A stretch of DNA of 64,000 nucleotides from Burkholderia cepacia (GTDB lineage Bacteria > Pseudomonadota > Gammaproteobacteria > Burkholderiales > Burkholderiaceae). Location of the stretch: contig NZ_CP013443.1 of NCBI RefSeq assembly GCF_001718835.1, positions 2,294,001 to 2,358,000 of the forward strand, in the 5' to 3' direction. Both the position numbers and the translations under genes were made by a program. The notes beneath the pieces were generated by a model that saw only the letters and a program-made list of their open reading frames with translations, was not told where the DNA came from and did not search any database. This document shows, piece by piece, positions 10,414 to 19,372 of this stretch (the stretch's first letter is position 1; each line of letters opens with the position of its first letter).

Positions 10414-11790
10414 TCATTCGAGCCCGCGCACGCGGTCGATCGCCTGCTCGAGCCGATCGACGGCCATCACGTTCAGCCCTTCGATCGGCTGCTTCGGCGC
10501 GTTCGCCTTCGGGATCAGCGCCGACGTGAAACCGAGCTTCGCGGCCTCGCGCAGCCGCTCCTGCCCGCGCGGCGACGGCCGGATCTCGCCCGCCAGCCCG
10601 ACTTCGCCGAACACGATCAGCCCCTTCGGCAGCGCCTTGTTGCGCATCGACGAATGGATCGCGAGCAGCACCGCGAGGTCGGCGGCCGGCTCGGTGATCT
10701 TCACGCCGCCCACCGCATTGAGGAACACGTCCTGGTCGAAGCACGCGATGCCCGCATGTCGGTGCAGCACCGCGAGCAGCATCGCGAGCCGGTTCTGTTC
10801 GAGGCCGACCGCGAGCCGGCGCGGGTTCGGCACGTGCGCGGTGTCGACGAGCGCCTGCACTTCGACGAGCAGCGGGCGCGTGCCTTCCTGTGTCACGAGC
10901 ACGCACGAGCCGGGCACGACCTGCTCGTGCTGCGACAGGAACAGGGCGGACGGATTCGCGACGCCGCGCAGCCCGCGCTCCGTCATCGCGAACACGCCGA
11001 GCTCGTTGACCGCGCCGAAGCGGTTCTTGAACGCGCGCACGAGCCGGAACGACGAGTGCGTGTCGCCTTCGAAGTACAGCACGGTGTCGACGATATGCTC
11101 GAGCACGCGCGGGCCGGCCAGGTTGCCTTCCTTCGTCACGTGCCCGACCATGATGATCGCGGTGCCCGACTGCTTCGCGATGCGTGTGAGCTGCGCCGCG
11201 CATTCGCGCACCTGCGCGACGGAGCCGGGGGCCGACGTGAGCGCTTCCGAATAGACGGTCTGGATCGAGTCGATCACGGCCACGTCCGGCCGTTCGGTGT
11301 CGATCGCGGCCTGGATCTTCTCGAGCTGGATCTCGGCGAGCAGCTTCAGTTCGTCCGCCGGCGCACCGCCGTCGAGCAGCGCAAGCCGTTGCGCGCGCAA
11401 CGCGATCTGCGCGGCCGATTCCTCGCCGCTGATATAGAGCGCGCGCCGCTCGCTCGCGATGTCCGCGAGCGACTGCAGCAGCAGCGTCGATTTGCCGATA
11501 CCCGGGTCGCCGCCGATCAGTACGACGCCGCCCGGCACGAGCCCGCCGCCGAGCACGCGGTCGAATTCGCCGATGCCGGTGGAGAAGCGCGGCACGTCGG
11601 CTGCTTCGATGTCGACGAGACGCTGTACCGGCGCCCGCTTCGCGAGCGACTGGAAACGATGGGCCGACGGCGCGTCAGGAATCGATTCGACGAGCGTATT
11701 CCAGGCCTGGCACGACGGGCACTGCCCTTGCCACTTCGGGGTCTGTCCGCCGCACTCGCTGCAGACGTATACAGTTTTCTGTTTGGCCAC
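10414..11790 (-). CDS. radA: DNA repair/recombination ATPase RadA
   Basis: 458 residues, the family length. Domains in order: N-terminal four-cysteine zinc finger (CSECGG and CPSC), RecA-like core with Walker A GGDPGIGKST, the RadA-specific KNRFG motif, and a C-terminal Lon-protease-like domain. RadA is a DnaB-like branch-migration helicase that extends RecA recombination intermediates. The GTG at 11790 gives VAKQKTVYVCSECG, matching RadA N-termini; the frame stays open upstream but that extension overlaps alr and is not credible. It follows alr by 11 bases and is probably co-transcribed. Confidence 0.95.
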   Translation of the reverse strand: MAKQKTVYVCSECGGQTPKWQGQCPSCQAWNTLVESIPDAPSAHRFQSLAKRAPVQRLVDIEAADVPRFSTGIGEFDRVLGGGLVPGGVVLIGGDPGIGKSTLLLQSLADIASERRALYISGEESAAQIALRAQRLALLDGGAPADELKLLAEIQLEKIQAAIDTERPDVAVIDSIQTVYSEALTSAPGSVAQVRECAAQLTRIAKQSGTAIIMVGHVTKEGNLAGPRVLEHIVDTVLYFEGDTHSSFRLVRAFKNRFGAVNELGVFAMTERGLRGVANPSALFLSQHEQVVPGSCVLVTQEGTRPLLVEVQALVDTAHVPNPRRLAVGLEQNRLAMLLAVLHRHAGIACFDQDVFLNAVGGVKITEPAADLAVLLAIHSSMRNKALPKGLIVFGEVGLAGEIRPSPRGQERLREAAKLGFTSALIPKANAPKQPIEGLNVMAVDRLEQAIDRVRGLE

Positions 11791-11801
11791 GCGCAACGCC
11801 C

Positions 11802-12872
11802 TTATTCCGCGCGCACGGGCACGCGGCCGGCGACTGCACACATCAGCTCGTAACCGATCGTGCCGCAATGGCGGGCGACGTCGTCGATCGGCAATGCACT
11901 GCCCCACAACTCGACACGCGCGCCGACGCCGGCCTGCGGGCACGGGGTCAGGTCGACGGTAATCATGTCCATCGACACGCGACCGACGATCCGCGTGCGG
12001 ATGCCGTCGACGATCACGGGCGTGCCTTCGGGCGCGACCCGCGGATAGCCGTCCGCATAACCGCACGCGACCACGCCGATCCGCATCGGCGCCTGCGCGG
12101 AGAACGTCGAGCCATAGCCGATCGCCTGGCCTTTCGCTATCGTCTGTACCGCGATCAGTTCGGACGCGAGCGTCATCGCCGGCTTCAGCCCCGTGTCGGC
12201 GACGTCGGACGACAGCCCCGACGGCGACGCGCCGTACAGCACGATCCCCGGGCGCACCCAGTCGAAATGCGTGTCCGGATGCCACAGCACGGCGGCCGAG
12301 TTCGCAAGGCTGCGCGCGCCGGCGATGTTTTCCGCACCGCGCTCGAACGTCGCGAGCTGCTCGGCGACGCCGCGTTCGTTGTCCGCATCCGAAAAATGGG
12401 TCATCAACGTGATCTGGCCGATGCCGGGGCACGCGCGGGCGCGCTCCCAGGCCGCGCGGTATTTTTCCGGCGTGTAACCCAGCCGGTTCATCCCGCTGTT
12501 CATCTTGAGCTGCACGTTGACGGGCTTCGACAGCCGCGCCGTTTCCAGCATCCGCATCTGCTCGTCGTTGTGGACGGTCGTCGTCAGGCTGTAGCGGTCG
12601 ATCACGTCGATGTCGGTCGAGCGGAAGAACCCCTCCAGCAGCAGGATCGGGCCGGCCCAGCCGAGCTCGCGCAGCTTGACGGCCTCGTCGAGGTCGAGCA
12701 GGCCGAAGCCGTCGGTGCCGCGCAGGCCCGGAAACACGCGGGCAAGACCGTGCCCGTACGCGTTGGCCTTGACGACCGCCCAGACCTTGGACGGGCCGGC
12801 AAAACGGCGGACGACGGAGAGATTGTTCGCGAGAGCGGCGGTGTGGATGGTGGCGGAGATCGGGCGCGGCAT
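11802..12872 (-). CDS. alr: Alanine racemase
   Basis: 356-residue PLP enzyme with an N-terminal TIM barrel and a C-terminal beta domain. The PLP lysine lies in VVKANAYGHG close to the N-terminus and the opposing catalytic tyrosine in IGYGSTF. It makes D-alanine for peptidoglycan. The ATG at 12872 gives MPRPISATIHTAAL, like other Alr N-termini. First gene of an alr-radA unit and divergent from lplT. Whether it is the biosynthetic Alr or the catabolic DadX cannot be settled here; no dadA is adjacent, which favours Alr. Confidence 0.94.
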   Translation of the reverse strand: MPRPISATIHTAALANNLSVVRRFAGPSKVWAVVKANAYGHGLARVFPGLRGTDGFGLLDLDEAVKLRELGWAGPILLLEGFFRSTDIDVIDRYSLTTTVHNDEQMRMLETARLSKPVNVQLKMNSGMNRLGYTPEKYRAAWERARACPGIGQITLMTHFSDADNERGVAEQLATFERGAENIAGARSLANSAAVLWHPDTHFDWVRPGIVLYGASPSGLSSDVADTGLKPAMTLASELIAVQTIAKGQAIGYGSTFSAQAPMRIGVVACGYADGYPRVAPEGTPVIVDGIRTRIVGRVSMDMITVDLTPCPQAGVGARVELWGSALPIDDVARHCGTIGYELMCAVAGRVPVRAE

Positions 12873-13090
12873 GGGAAATTTACGTAAAGACGCTTGCGAA
12901 TCATCAGCTTACCGCGCCTTTTGAGCACTGAAGCCGGCAACTTGCGGAACGATCGGGGAATCTTGCTAGTCCGAATTGGCGTATTTTCATGTTATAAAGC
13001 CGTGCGCACAACCCATTTCGAACGGAATAAGCCGATCGCATACCAGGCGGCCTACGCGGCCCTGCCGCAGCGACGAAAGCATCGCATCAG

Positions 13091-14398
13091 ATGAAAAAAG
13101 GTTTTTACACCATCATGGCCGCGCAGTTTTTCTCGTCGCTGGCCGACAATGCGCTCCTCATCGCCGCCATCGCCCTGCTGAAAGACCTTCACGCCCCCAA
13201 CTGGATGACACCGCTGTTGAAGCTGTTCTTCGTGTTGTCCTACGTGGTGCTGGCGGCCTATGTCGGTGCGTTCGCGGATTCGCGCCCGAAGGGCCGCGTG
13301 ATGTTCATCACCAACTCGATCAAGGTGGTCGGCTGCATGATCATGCTGTTCGGCGCCCACCCGCTGATCGCATACGGGATCGTCGGCTTCGGCGCGGCAG
13401 CCTACTCGCCCGCGAAATACGGCATTCTCACCGAGCTGCTGCCGGCCGACCGGCTGGTCGCCGCCAACGGCTGGATCGAAGGCACGACCGTCAGCTCGAT
13501 CATCCTCGGCACCGTGCTCGGCGGTGCGCTGATCAGCCCGCACATCGCGTCGCACGTGATCGCGCATACCCCCGACTGGATCGGCACGCCCGCCGAAGCG
13601 GCGATGGCGATCATCATGGCGATCTACGTGGTCGCCGCGCTGTTCAACCTGCGCATTCCCGATACGGGCGCCCGCTACCCGAAGCAGGAACGCGGCCCGG
13701 TCAAGCTCCTCACCGATTTCGCCGACTGCTTCATGGTGCTGTGGCGCGACAAGCTCGGCCAGATCTCGCTGGCGGTCACGACGCTGTTCTGGGGCGCGGG
13801 TGCGACGCTGCAGTTCATCGTGCTGAAGTGGGCTGAAGTCTCGCTCGGCATGTCGCTGTCGGAGGGCGCGATCCTCCAGGCCGTGGTCGCGGTCGGCGTC
13901 GCGGCCGGCGCAATCGCCGCCGCGGCCCGGATCCCGTTGAAGAAGTCGCTGACCGTGCTGCCCGTCGGCATCGTCATGGGCATCGCGGTGATGCTGATGG
14001 CGTTCTACACGCGCGACCTGTTCCCGCCGCACTGGGCCGTGCATTTCGGCCACCTGCGCATGCCCGTGTACCTGATCATCGCGTACATCTTCCTGATGTG
14101 CGTCGGCGCGCTGTCGGGCTACTTCGTCGTTCCGATGAACGCGCTGCTGCAGCATCGCGGCCACGTGCTCCTGTCGGCCGGCCACTCGATCGCGGTGCAG
14201 AACTTCAACGAGAACCTGTCGGTGCTCGTGATGCTGTGCCTGTATGCGGTGCTCGTGTGGCTCGACGTGCCGGTCGGCGTCGTGATCGTACTGTTCGGCA
14301 CGTTCGTCTGCCTGACGATGTGGCTCGTGATGCGCCGCCACCAGGCGAACCAGCGCCAGTTCGACTCGGTCGCGCTGATCGGCGAGGCGAAGCACTGA
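13091..14398 (+). CDS. lplT: Lysophospholipid transporter LplT (MFS)
   Basis: 435 residues, about twelve transmembrane helices, with MKKGFYTIMAAQFFSSLADNA at the N-terminus, a characteristic LplT start with the conserved FSSLxDNAL element. LplT flips lysophosphatidylethanolamine across the inner membrane for re-acylation by Aas. No aas gene is fused or adjacent here, so the acyltransferase would be elsewhere. Divergent from alr over about 220 bases of relatively AT-rich DNA. Confidence 0.9.
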   Translation: MKKGFYTIMAAQFFSSLADNALLIAAIALLKDLHAPNWMTPLLKLFFVLSYVVLAAYVGAFADSRPKGRVMFITNSIKVVGCMIMLFGAHPLIAYGIVGFGAAAYSPAKYGILTELLPADRLVAANGWIEGTTVSSIILGTVLGGALISPHIASHVIAHTPDWIGTPAEAAMAIIMAIYVVAALFNLRIPDTGARYPKQERGPVKLLTDFADCFMVLWRDKLGQISLAVTTLFWGAGATLQFIVLKWAEVSLGMSLSEGAILQAVVAVGVAAGAIAAAARIPLKKSLTVLPVGIVMGIAVMLMAFYTRDLFPPHWAVHFGHLRMPVYLIIAYIFLMCVGALSGYFVVPMNALLQHRGHVLLSAGHSIAVQNFNENLSVLVMLCLYAVLVWLDVPVGVVIVLFGTFVCLTMWLVMRRHQANQRQFDSVALIGEAKH

Positions 14399-14456
14399 CG
14401 CGCCCGCTCCCGTTCCCGCATGCCCGCGCCGGTTCCCGAACCGGCGCATTGCCCCG

Positions 14457-15266
14457 ATGACGCACCCGATACCCAACATCCTGACCATCGCCGGCTCCGA
14501 TTCGGGCGGCGGTGCAGGCATCCAGGCCGACCTGAAGACGTTCTCCGCGCTGGGCGCCTACGGCGCCAGCGCGATCACCGCGCTGACCGCCCAGAACACC
14601 CGCGGCGTAACGGGCGTGCATGCGCCCGACGCGGCGTTCGTGACCGCACAGCTCGACGCGGTGTTCAGTGACATCCGCATCGACGCGGTCAAGATCGGGA
14701 TGCTCGCGAATGCGGCGATCGTGCACGCGGTCGCCGACGCGCTGCGGCGTTATGCGCCACGCTTCGTCGTACTCGACACGGTGATGATCTCGAAGAGCGC
14801 GCACGCGCTGCTCGCCCCCGATGCCGTCGACGCGTTGCGCGATGCGCTGCTGCCGCTCGCGACGGTCGTGACGCCGAACCTGCCCGAAGCAGCCGCGCTG
14901 CTCGGCGACGCGCCGGCGACGACCGAAGACGACATGGTCCGGCAGGGCCAGGCGCTCGTTGCGGCAGGCGCGCACGCGGTGCTGATGAAAGGCGGCCACC
15001 TGCCGGACGCGTCCGCGAGCCCCGACTGGCTCGTCGAAGCGGCGCGCACCGTGCGGCTCGACGGTGCGCGCGTACCGGTCAGCAACACGCACGGCACCGG
15101 CTGCACGCTGTCGTCGGCGATCGCCGCGCTGCTGCCGCAACAGCCCGACCTCGAAAGCGCGGTGCGCGAAGCCAAGACCTACCTGACCGGCGCGATCGCC
15201 GCGAGCGGCCACCTCGACGTCGGCCACGGCGTCGGCCCGGTCCATCACTTCCATCGCTGGTGGTAA
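14457..15266 (+). CDS. thiD: Hydroxymethylpyrimidine/phosphomethylpyrimidine kinase
   Basis: 269-residue ribokinase-fold enzyme. IAGSDSGGGAGIQADLKTF at the N-terminus is the ThiD signature, and the NTHGTGCTLSSAIA stretch near the C-terminus carries the catalytic Asp/Cys anion-hole region. It phosphorylates HMP to HMP-P and HMP-PP in thiamine synthesis. It follows lplT by 58 bases and ends convergent with the DUF1853 gene. No TPP riboswitch was seen upstream. Confidence 0.95.
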   Translation: MTHPIPNILTIAGSDSGGGAGIQADLKTFSALGAYGASAITALTAQNTRGVTGVHAPDAAFVTAQLDAVFSDIRIDAVKIGMLANAAIVHAVADALRRYAPRFVVLDTVMISKSAHALLAPDAVDALRDALLPLATVVTPNLPEAAALLGDAPATTEDDMVRQGQALVAAGAHAVLMKGGHLPDASASPDWLVEAARTVRLDGARVPVSNTHGTGCTLSSAIAALLPQQPDLESAVREAKTYLTGAIAASGHLDVGHGVGPVHHFHRWW

Positions 15267-15284
15267 GCGCCGGCTGACGCGGCG

Positions 15285-16253
15285 TCAGTGATCCTGCGCC
15301 GCGAACGCCTGCGCGCGCACCGGCCAGTCGTCCGGCACGACGAACCCGCGCGCGGTCTCGCGCCACGCGCCGTCGGCGGCCGGCCCGTATACGCCGATCA
15401 GCGCCGGCGCCTGCCGCTCCGACAGCCCTGCCGGCAACGCATGCGCGGGCGCCAGCGGCTCGGGCGCGCCGGCGCCCGCCGCGATGCGGCGCGGCGCGAG
15501 CCACGCGAGCCGCGGCAGCACCGCCCATCCGGCGTCGGCCGGCTGCGCGGCCGCCCACGCCGGCCACTGCGCGTGCGTCAGCCAGAATCCGCGCGGGTGA
15601 TCCGGCGCGATTTCCCCGTCGAGCCGCGGCAGCGGCGCGCCGTGCGGATAGAACAGCCATCCCTTGATGAACATCTGTGCGTCGGACGGGGCGCCGTAGC
15701 CGAGCAGCGCGAATCCGTCGCGCCCGCTCAGGCGCAGCTGGTGCTCGATCAGGCGGGCGCGCTTGCGGTCGAACCGGTCGACGAGATTGGGGCCGACGAA
15801 GTCGGCAAGCGACGCCGCGTCGCCGTCGCACATGGGTGCGCACAAATAGCACTTCACCGCGAGTTCCCAATGCAGGCGCTGACCGCCGGGCGTATCGACG
15901 AGGAAGTCCACCTCGCCGAGCGTCTTGCCGTTGCTGCGCAGCGGGAGATTGGCCGCGACGAGCCGCAGCGACGGGCCGTGCGTCAGGAAATACTCGAGCA
16001 GGCATTCCGCGTAGCGGCCGAGACGCACCGGCCGCAGCCCTTCGAGCGCGCGGTGCAGCGCTTCGGGCGCGGCGTCGAGCGCGACCAGCCACGCTTGCGC
16101 GGCCGCCCGCTCGGCGGCATCGGACCACGGCTGCGCCAGCGGCGCGCCGGGCGCCGCTGCAAGCAGGCTCGGGCTCGCAAGCAGCCAGCCCAGGTCGCGA
16201 ACCGCGGCGTCATGCAGCGTATCGACGAACGAAGACGCCGCGCCGGCTGTCAT
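15285..16253 (-). CDS. DUF1853 family protein
   Basis: 322-residue cytoplasmic protein. It resembles DUF1853 (a PD-(D/E)XK-like family) by its N-terminal RDLGWLLASPSLL segment and a core with GEVDFLV then HWELAVKCYL; the D...ExxxK spacing is compatible with a nuclease fold but catalysis is not shown. The ATG at 16253 overlaps the stop of the uracil-DNA glycosylase gene (ATGA). It is the last gene of the tsaB-rimI-udg run. Function unknown; its place behind a DNA-repair gene makes a nucleic-acid role possible. Confidence 0.7.
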   Translation of the reverse strand: MTAGAASSFVDTLHDAAVRDLGWLLASPSLLAAAPGAPLAQPWSDAAERAAAQAWLVALDAAPEALHRALEGLRPVRLGRYAECLLEYFLTHGPSLRLVAANLPLRSNGKTLGEVDFLVDTPGGQRLHWELAVKCYLCAPMCDGDAASLADFVGPNLVDRFDRKRARLIEHQLRLSGRDGFALLGYGAPSDAQMFIKGWLFYPHGAPLPRLDGEIAPDHPRGFWLTHAQWPAWAAAQPADAGWAVLPRLAWLAPRRIAAGAGAPEPLAPAHALPAGLSERQAPALIGVYGPAADGAWRETARGFVVPDDWPVRAQAFAAQDH

Positions 16254-17338
16254 TGTGCGGACCGCTCGACTGCCCCGGGGATGGCCGCCCCACGGAAGGT
16301 ATCGCGCGCGAGGCACAGGTCGGCCCATGCCTTCGACTTGTCCTGCAGGCTGCGCAACAGGTACGCCGGGTGGTAGGTCACGATTACCGGCACGCCCTCG
16401 TACGCATGCACGCGGCCGCGCAGCGACGCGATGCTCGCGTCCGTCTTCAGCAGGGTCTGCGCGGCGAAACGGCCGAGCGCGACGATCAGCTTCGGCTTCA
16501 CCAGCGCGACCTGGCGCTGCAGATAAGGCTCGCAGCGCGCGACCTCGTCCGGCTCCGGGTTGCGATTGCCGGGCGGCCGGCATTTGATCACGTTCGCGAT
16601 ATACACGTTGTTGCCGCGCTGGAGCGACAGCGACTGCAGCATGTTGTCGAGCAGCTTGCCGGCCTGGCCGACGAACGGCTCGCCCTGCTTGTCCTCGTTC
16701 TCACCCGGCGCTTCGCCGATCAGCATCCAGTCCGCTTCGCGGTCGCCGACCCCGAACACGGTGTTGGTCCGCTTCTCGCACAGCCGGCAGAGCGTGCAGT
16801 CGGCCACGCGCGCAGCCAGCGCGTCCCAGTCGAGTTCGGCGACCGGCGTCTCGGCCACGCGCAGCTCGGCGACCGGCACGGGATCGCCCGGCGGCGCTGC
16901 ATCGAACCAGGCGAAATCGTCTTCTTCGACCGGCCGCGCATCGGGCGGCGGCGCAACATCGTCCGTGCGCGCGGCCTGGCGGGATGCGATGCGCTCGCCC
17001 GCGGCGGACGGGGCATGTGCTTCAAGCGGCGGCGTGCCGGCGTCGGACGCTTGCTTCGGTGCATCCGCCCGCGCGGATGCCGGCAGCGGGCGCGTCGGCG
17101 CATCGACCGCCGGCGTGACGGCCACGGATGCCGCCGGCTCCGATGCAATGGCGCCTGCGCGCGCCGCACCACCCTCGCCTGCCTGACCCACCGGAGCCGC
17201 CTCGGGCGCTTTCGTCACGGCCTCCTGCGCGGCGGCGGCCGGCGCATCGGCCGCGTGCAGCCCGCGCCGCACCCAGATCTGCGCGAGGCCCATTTCCTCG
17301 AGCGCCGCTTCAGCCCATGCCATGCGCGTCCCCCTCAT
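16250..17338 (-). CDS. Uracil-DNA glycosylase, family 4-like, with long linker
   Basis: 362 residues from the first ATG, or 357 from the ATG at 17323. The C-terminal half is a family 4/5 UDG: cysteines in CTLC and in KCRPPGNRNPEPDEVARC for a 4Fe-4S cluster, catalytic-site GEAPGENED, and the VTYHPAYLL His motif. It removes uracil from DNA. Residues about 30-150 are a low-complexity Ala/Pro-rich linker, making this protein much longer than the roughly 200-residue core; similar extensions are known from other beta-proteobacterial UDGs. The start overlaps rimI by up to 29 bases. Confidence 0.9.
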   Translation of the reverse strand: MRGTRMAWAEAALEEMGLAQIWVRRGLHAADAPAAAAQEAVTKAPEAAPVGQAGEGGAARAGAIASEPAASVAVTPAVDAPTRPLPASARADAPKQASDAGTPPLEAHAPSAAGERIASRQAARTDDVAPPPDARPVEEDDFAWFDAAPPGDPVPVAELRVAETPVAELDWDALAARVADCTLCRLCEKRTNTVFGVGDREADWMLIGEAPGENEDKQGEPFVGQAGKLLDNMLQSLSLQRGNNVYIANVIKCRPPGNRNPEPDEVARCEPYLQRQVALVKPKLIVALGRFAAQTLLKTDASIASLRGRVHAYEGVPVIVTYHPAYLLRSLQDKSKAWADLCLARDTFRGAAIPGAVERSAQ

Positions 17339-17810
17339 CCTTGTTCAGCGTCAGACGCATCACGATCGCGTCTTCCCGGCTGTGATGCTTCGCCGGGTAG
17401 TAATTCTTGCGCCGGCCGATCGTCACGAAGCCGAAGCGCTCGTACAGATGGATCGCGCGCGGATTGGACGGCCGCACCTCGAGCAGCACGCCGTCGAGCC
17501 GCTCCGCGCGCGAAATGCGCACGGCCTCGCGCAGCAGCGCAAGGCCCGCGCCCGCACGCTGCGCGGCCGGTGCGACGCACAGGTTCAGCAGGTGCATCTC
17601 GTCGACCACGGGCATCAGCACGCAATAGCCGACGAGCGAACCCGTCACGTGCCGCAGGCACACGCCGAGATAGCCGTTGCGCAACGAGTCCTCGAAGTTG
17701 CCGCGGCTCCATGGGAACTCGTACGCGACGTGCTCGATCGCGACGACCTCGTCGAGATCGGCGTCCGTCATCGGCGCCAGGTAGCGGTCGCTCAGCAGGA
17801 CGCCCGTCAT
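17310..17810 (-). CDS. rimI: Ribosomal protein S18-alanine N-acetyltransferase
   Basis: 166-residue GNAT acetyltransferase with the acetyl-CoA loop in NLCVAPAAQRAGAG and the RimI-typical LLEVRPSNPRAIHLYERFGF stretch, followed by an RKNYY element. RimI acetylates the N-terminus of S18. The ATG at 17810 overlaps the tsaB stop (ATGA), and the pairing tsaB-rimI is widespread in proteobacteria, which supports the specific name. The C-terminus overlaps the start of the glycosylase gene. Confidence 0.92.
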   Translation of the reverse strand: MTGVLLSDRYLAPMTDADLDEVVAIEHVAYEFPWSRGNFEDSLRNGYLGVCLRHVTGSLVGYCVLMPVVDEMHLLNLCVAPAAQRAGAGLALLREAVRISRAERLDGVLLEVRPSNPRAIHLYERFGFVTIGRRKNYYPAKHHSREDAIVMRLTLNKDEGDAHGMG

Positions 17811-18565
17811 TCCCGCGCTCCGCCCGGTTGAGCCGCGCGCGCCGCCAGCCGTTCGGCGGTCGTCTGTGCCACCTTGTCGCGCACGTACTCCGGTGCGGCC
17901 TGGTCGGCCGGCACCGCACGGCCGGCACGGAACGCGCGCAGCGCGGCATGGGCGACCGCCAGCGCGTGCGGCATCGCGTCGCCGTCGATCACGGCCGCGT
18001 GCGCCGCGGCCGGCAACCGGGCACCGAACGCGGCGGCCGCGTTGCCCGCGAGCGTGAACGGCGTATCGGGCACGCCGACCGCGCCCGGCGCGTCGAGCGT
18101 AGCCGGATGCAGCGTAAGCCAGTCGCCGGCGCTTTCGTCCCACGCGAAGTCCGCCCAGTAGGCTTCGTCCATCCGCGCATCCAGCGCGGCGAGGACGCGG
18201 GTCGTGCCGGGCGCACGCAGCCGCGCGTGCTCGGCACACGCGAGCAGCGTGCCGATCGGCACGACCGGCAGCCCGCGCCCGAACGCGAGCCCCTGGGTGA
18301 TGCCCGTCGCGGTGCGCAGGCCCGTGAACGAGCCGGGGCCCGCGCCGAACGCGATCGCGTCGCAATCGGCGAGCGTCAGCCCCGATTCGGCGAAGAGTGC
18401 CTGGATTGCCGGCAGCACGCGCGTGCTCGACACGGCGCCCGTCAGTTCGTGGCGAACCCAGGTTTGCGGGATGGAAACGGCGTCATCGGCCTGGGCCGAG
18501 CGCAGCAGCGCGACCGAGCAGTATTCGGTCGACGTATCGATGGCGAGGAGCACTGTTTGCGTCAT
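17807..18565 (-). CDS. tsaB: tRNA threonylcarbamoyladenosine protein TsaB
   Basis: 252-residue ASKHA-fold protein. The N-terminus LLAIDTSTEYCSVAL and the GAGPGSFTGLRTATG motif are diagnostic. TsaB is the inactive TsaD paralogue that holds TsaD and TsaE in the complex making t6A37 in ANN-decoding tRNAs. I chose the ATG at 18565 (MTQTVLLAID); one three codons earlier is also possible. First gene of a four-gene overlapping run. Confidence 0.93.
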   Translation of the reverse strand: MTQTVLLAIDTSTEYCSVALLRSAQADDAVSIPQTWVRHELTGAVSSTRVLPAIQALFAESGLTLADCDAIAFGAGPGSFTGLRTATGITQGLAFGRGLPVVPIGTLLACAEHARLRAPGTTRVLAALDARMDEAYWADFAWDESAGDWLTLHPATLDAPGAVGVPDTPFTLAGNAAAAFGARLPAAAHAAVIDGDAMPHALAVAHAALRAFRAGRAVPADQAAPEYVRDKVAQTTAERLAARAAQPGGARE

Positions 18566-18721
18566 GGGCGACATTGTAATGCGGCACCCCGCTCCCACGG
18601 GCGATCGGGACCGATCCGTGCGCACACGCACGCCCGGCGGCGGTTTGGAAGGATCGCTCGACCCCGCGCGGCGGTCCGCTTGTTAAGATCGCCCGACCTG
18701 AAACCCTTACGGAGACACCCG

Positions 18722-18991
18722 ATGAGCGAACTCACCGCCCAATTCGACCAGGCCCAGATCGACGTCAAGCAACTGACGGAACGGCCGGGCAACCTGACCC
18801 TGCTGCGCCTGTACGCGCTCTTCAAGCAGGCGACCGACGGCGACGCCCATGGCGACAAGCCGGGCTTCACCGACATCGTCGGCAAATACAAGTACGACGC
18901 ATGGGAGGCGCTGAAGGGCACGTCGCAGGATGCGGCAAAGCAGCAGTACATCGAACTCGTCGAATCGCTGAAGAACGGCACGGCGTCCTGA
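18722..18991 (+). CDS. Acyl-CoA-binding protein
   Basis: 89 residues, the canonical ACBP size. The four-helix domain shows the ligand-binding tyrosine and lysines in LRLYALFKQAT and the KYKYDAWEALKGTS stretch. It binds medium/long acyl-CoA esters in the cytoplasm. Bacterial ACBPs are known mainly from environmental proteobacteria and pathogens such as Burkholderia. Monocistronic, with a clear ATG after GGAGA at 18711-18715. Confidence 0.94.
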   Translation: MSELTAQFDQAQIDVKQLTERPGNLTLLRLYALFKQATDGDAHGDKPGFTDIVGKYKYDAWEALKGTSQDAAKQQYIELVESLKNGTAS

Positions 18992-19372
18992 CCGAATAGC
19001 CTCCGGACGGCCCCGGTCGCCCTCCGTTCGCAATAGGCAATCAAATCAGTGGCGCAGCGCAGCAAATCTCTTTATAATGCTGCCTGCGTCACCTCCGCGC
19101 TCGGCTCGCAAGCCGTTCCGGCCCGACGCCTCGTAGCGTTAAGCTCCAATCCGGTTTAGAACCTGTCCCCTCCTGCTTCGACCTTCGCGGTCGTCACTTA
19201 TCAGGCTGGCGGCCCCGCTCCTGAAGCGCGCCGCACCCAAAACAGCTTCTAATGCCTCATCCGCCGACGGTTCGGCGGATTGCACCCGTTTCCCGATTTG
19301 CTCGCTGAATCCGACGACTTGGGTATGCGCGATTGGCGCCGACGTTTCACCCACTGTGTTTCAAGGATTGTT
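18992..19372 (+). promoter_or_regulatory. Long 5' leader of the rhlE-type helicase with TATAAT box
   Basis: This 381-base stretch holds no credible gene. A perfect TATAAT lies at 19073-19078; no good -35 hexamer is present at 17 bases. If used, the transcript would have a leader of about 290 nt. The leader contains a strong hairpin, TCCGCCGA-CGGT-TCGGCGGA, at about 19259-19278. Long structured leaders are known for cold-responsive DEAD-box helicase genes, so post-transcriptional control is plausible but inferred. Confidence 0.5.

Noticed and set aside
15677..18991. Very long plus-strand frame across the DUF1853-UDG-rimI-tsaB genes
   Set aside because: Only its last 90 codons are real (acyl-CoA-binding protein); the rest is antisense noise in high-GC DNA.
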